From contig OX467086.1 in assembly GCA_950106755.1 (NCBI GenBank), positions 20,478,001-20,542,000 of the forward strand: a stretch of DNA of 64,000 nt, given 5' to 3'. Source of the DNA: Climacium dendroides. Lineage: Eukaryota; Streptophyta; Bryopsida; Hypnales; Climaciaceae. The number at the start of each line of letters is the position of its first letter. Position 1 is the first letter of the stretch. The position numbers and the translations under genes were made by a program. Of this stretch, positions 62,185 to 64,000 are shown piece after piece. Under the pieces are notes generated by a model. The model was not told the DNA's origin and searched no databases. It saw only the letters and a program-made list of their open reading frames with translations.

Positions 62185-64000
62185 ATGGCAAAGAGGCAGA
62201 AATCTATCAGGGATAGTTATTTTGCAAGCTCTCGTGAAATTGGATCTTCAGACTTTCCCTGCGACATTGGTAACAGCACATTGCTTAAGAGTCTAGGGAC
62301 CAATCATCCATCGCCTTCCCAAGCCGAATTAGCCCAGAATTTGTGGAAAGAGCAATGGGCTATTCAGTTCTAGTGGCTGCATTTTGCTGCCTCAGAGGGC
62401 AAACTGTTCTGCAAAGTCTGCCGGGAGATAGGAGGTTGTTCAATGTACGCCAAAGAGGGGGCGAAAAACTTCAAGGTAAGTGCATTTGTGGACCATTCTC
62501 GTTCAAATGAACATCGCAGACTTGCTTGGGCTTGCCTTTAGCAGGAAAAAAACATGGAGAAAGCAATTTTCAGCGGACAACGCGCTTGCGACGAGGCCTT
62601 GCACACCCTGTTCCAAGCGGCCTACTTCACAGGGAAGTAGTCTCTCCCTTACTCCAAATTCCCTACATTATGTAAATTGTTGATTTCTGTAAAAGCTCCT
62701 ATTACAACTACCATGCACCATGACGAAAAAGCATGTAGTGATCTTGTGTGGTGCTTGTCTATAGTAATCTAGAAGAAAACAATTTGTAGGATTCGGAATT
62801 CTCCTTTTTTTTGGCATTATGGTAGATGAATCTACTGATATAAGTACAATGGGACATCTTGTTATGTTTTCAACAATTGTAGAGGAGGGTTTGCCTATGA
62901 CTGTTTTTGTAGGATTGCTGCAGCTAGACGGTGGTAAGAAGAACTTTGCCTCAATATTTGATGTTGTGGTATCTCAACTGTGATTGTGGAATTTAGACCT
63001 GTGCAAGTTCGTGGCTTTTGGGAGTGACGGAGCAAGTAGCATGGTGGGTAGCCAAACTGGTGTTTCAACACGACTCCACAATGAGGTTAATCCATTCCTT
63101 TTGGCTTGTCATTGTGTAGCTCATCGTATTAACCTTGCTGCCTTGGATGCTGCCAAAGCATCAAACTGTAAAGTTCTTTCCAGTGAAATTGATGCCTTGA
63201 TCAATTCAATTTCAGGGTTCTTCCATAAGTCGGGTAAGCGAAAGTATGCCCTTACAGCCTTGCAGGAAGAGTTCTTTGATTCCAAGAGAGTGATGAAGGG
63301 ATATCACAAAATACGATGGTTGAGTAGGTGGTAGGCCATCACTACTCTTTGTGATTCACTAGAATTTGTGTTGGTTTTCTTCCAGGAGTTTGATGAGAGT
63401 GATTCAGCTATTGCAAAGTCAGTTTTGGAGAAATTGGGTCAGTTTAAGTATATTTATATGTTGTTCTTCTTGGCTGACATTCTTTACTCATTGTCCATGC
63501 TCTCTAAAGTGTTTCAGCTGAAGTTTGTCAATGTCACAACTGTGGGTAGTATTGTACGTACGGAGATAGCTCAAATTCGCATGATGTTCATTGTTGATTC
63601 TTGTGATTTGAATGCTGATGTCTTCAATGAATGTACTGGTTACCATGTTTTGCCCGATTATGGTCCTCACGGTGGGCACTTGAAGAAGCTGCAGGCTGAA
63701 GTGAAGGGATCTATGTTTCATAGCTTTCATATGATGCGGTCCAGGCTTGGAACCGACTTGGAGGAGGCACTGACTTTCCAAAAAAAATTTGCAGAGGTTG
63801 TTTGTTCTGCCCTTGATGCACGCTTTAGTGACAATGACTTGATTTCTTGCTTTAAGATTTTGAACCCGACTAATATGCCTTCTAAGCAGGTGGGCTTGCA
63901 GAATTGGTGTATCTCCGAATTGGAGACTTTGTTGGGCCATTATGGAGTGGACCGCTCACATGCTGGCTTCAAACTCCCTCCGCTTGTAGACCAGGCAGCA
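62185..64000 (+). pseudogene. hAT-superfamily transposase (ZNF862-like type), disrupted, runs off window
   Basis: Starts MAKRQKSIRDSYF. A TTF/BED-like zinc finger is seen at about 62415-62515 (CKVC ... H-x5-H). The RNase H-type core has its first acidic residue in GIMVDESTDIS (62813) and its second in FGSDGASSMVGSQTGV (63018). The typical hAT motif ACHCVAHRINLA follows near 63100. Stops interrupt the frame at 62371, 62539, 62638 and 62770 (TAG), 62981 (TGA) and 63332 (TAG). A T8 run at 62805-62812 shifts the frame by one. After 63335 the frame is open for 222 codons to the window edge. The last catalytic Glu and the dimerisation domain would lie to the right. It cannot make a working protein as it stands. 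Class is confident; ends are not. Confidence 0.85.

Noticed and set aside
1..64000. tRNA, rRNA or microRNA genes
   Set aside because: Looked by eye for tRNA T-arm words and a few well-known microRNA sequences and saw none; a covariance-model search would be decisive.

Overview
The window reads as nuclear DNA of a land plant. Two genes with plant-type GT-AG introns can be rebuilt exon by exon on the minus strand, and both encode proteins close to known plant orthologues. They sit in very AT-rich DNA full of small DNA transposons. I cannot name the species. The low GC, short introns and decayed Helitron and hAT elements would suit a bryophyte or other seedless plant, but that is a weak inference.

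Layout. Positions 1-5800 are AT-rich repeats with a decayed Helitron helicase fragment (2105-2738, minus) and a 638-bp TTAA-flanked element (3993-4630). Positions 5843-11875 (minus) hold a complete ten-exon gene for cytosolic tRNA-dihydrouridine synthase 3 (DUS3-like, 779 aa). Positions 12000-20300 are repeats, including a 405-bp foldback, a run of seven short tandem duplications, and a coding-like exon broken by a 71-bp Stowaway-like MITE. Positions 20887-24061 (minus) hold a complete nine-exon gene for cyclophilin 40 (CYP40/SQUINT-like, 377 aa). A perfect four-unit heat-shock element lies 228 bp upstream of its ATG, followed by a GC-rich island to about 25.0 kb. From 25 to 61 kb I find no intact gene. 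This stretch is layered transposon debris: TTAA-flanked elements with CCCCTAAA-type tips (some nested), TAAGGTA-tipped elements, a very young 238-bp MITE with perfect 31-bp terminal repeats and target duplication, palindromes, and a 20-copy 72-bp tandem array (about 45.2-46.6 kb). From about 60.7 kb to the right edge lies an hAT-superfamily transposase copy (ZNF862-like type) killed by six stops and one frameshift.

The two genes are independent housekeeping or stress genes: one modifies tRNA, the other is an HSP90 co-chaperone. The most novel content is the family of TTAA-targeting elements, whose nested insertions can be checked against related empty sites in the same window, and the young 238-bp MITE. 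All gene models come from reading splice sites and recalled family conservation; no database search was run.
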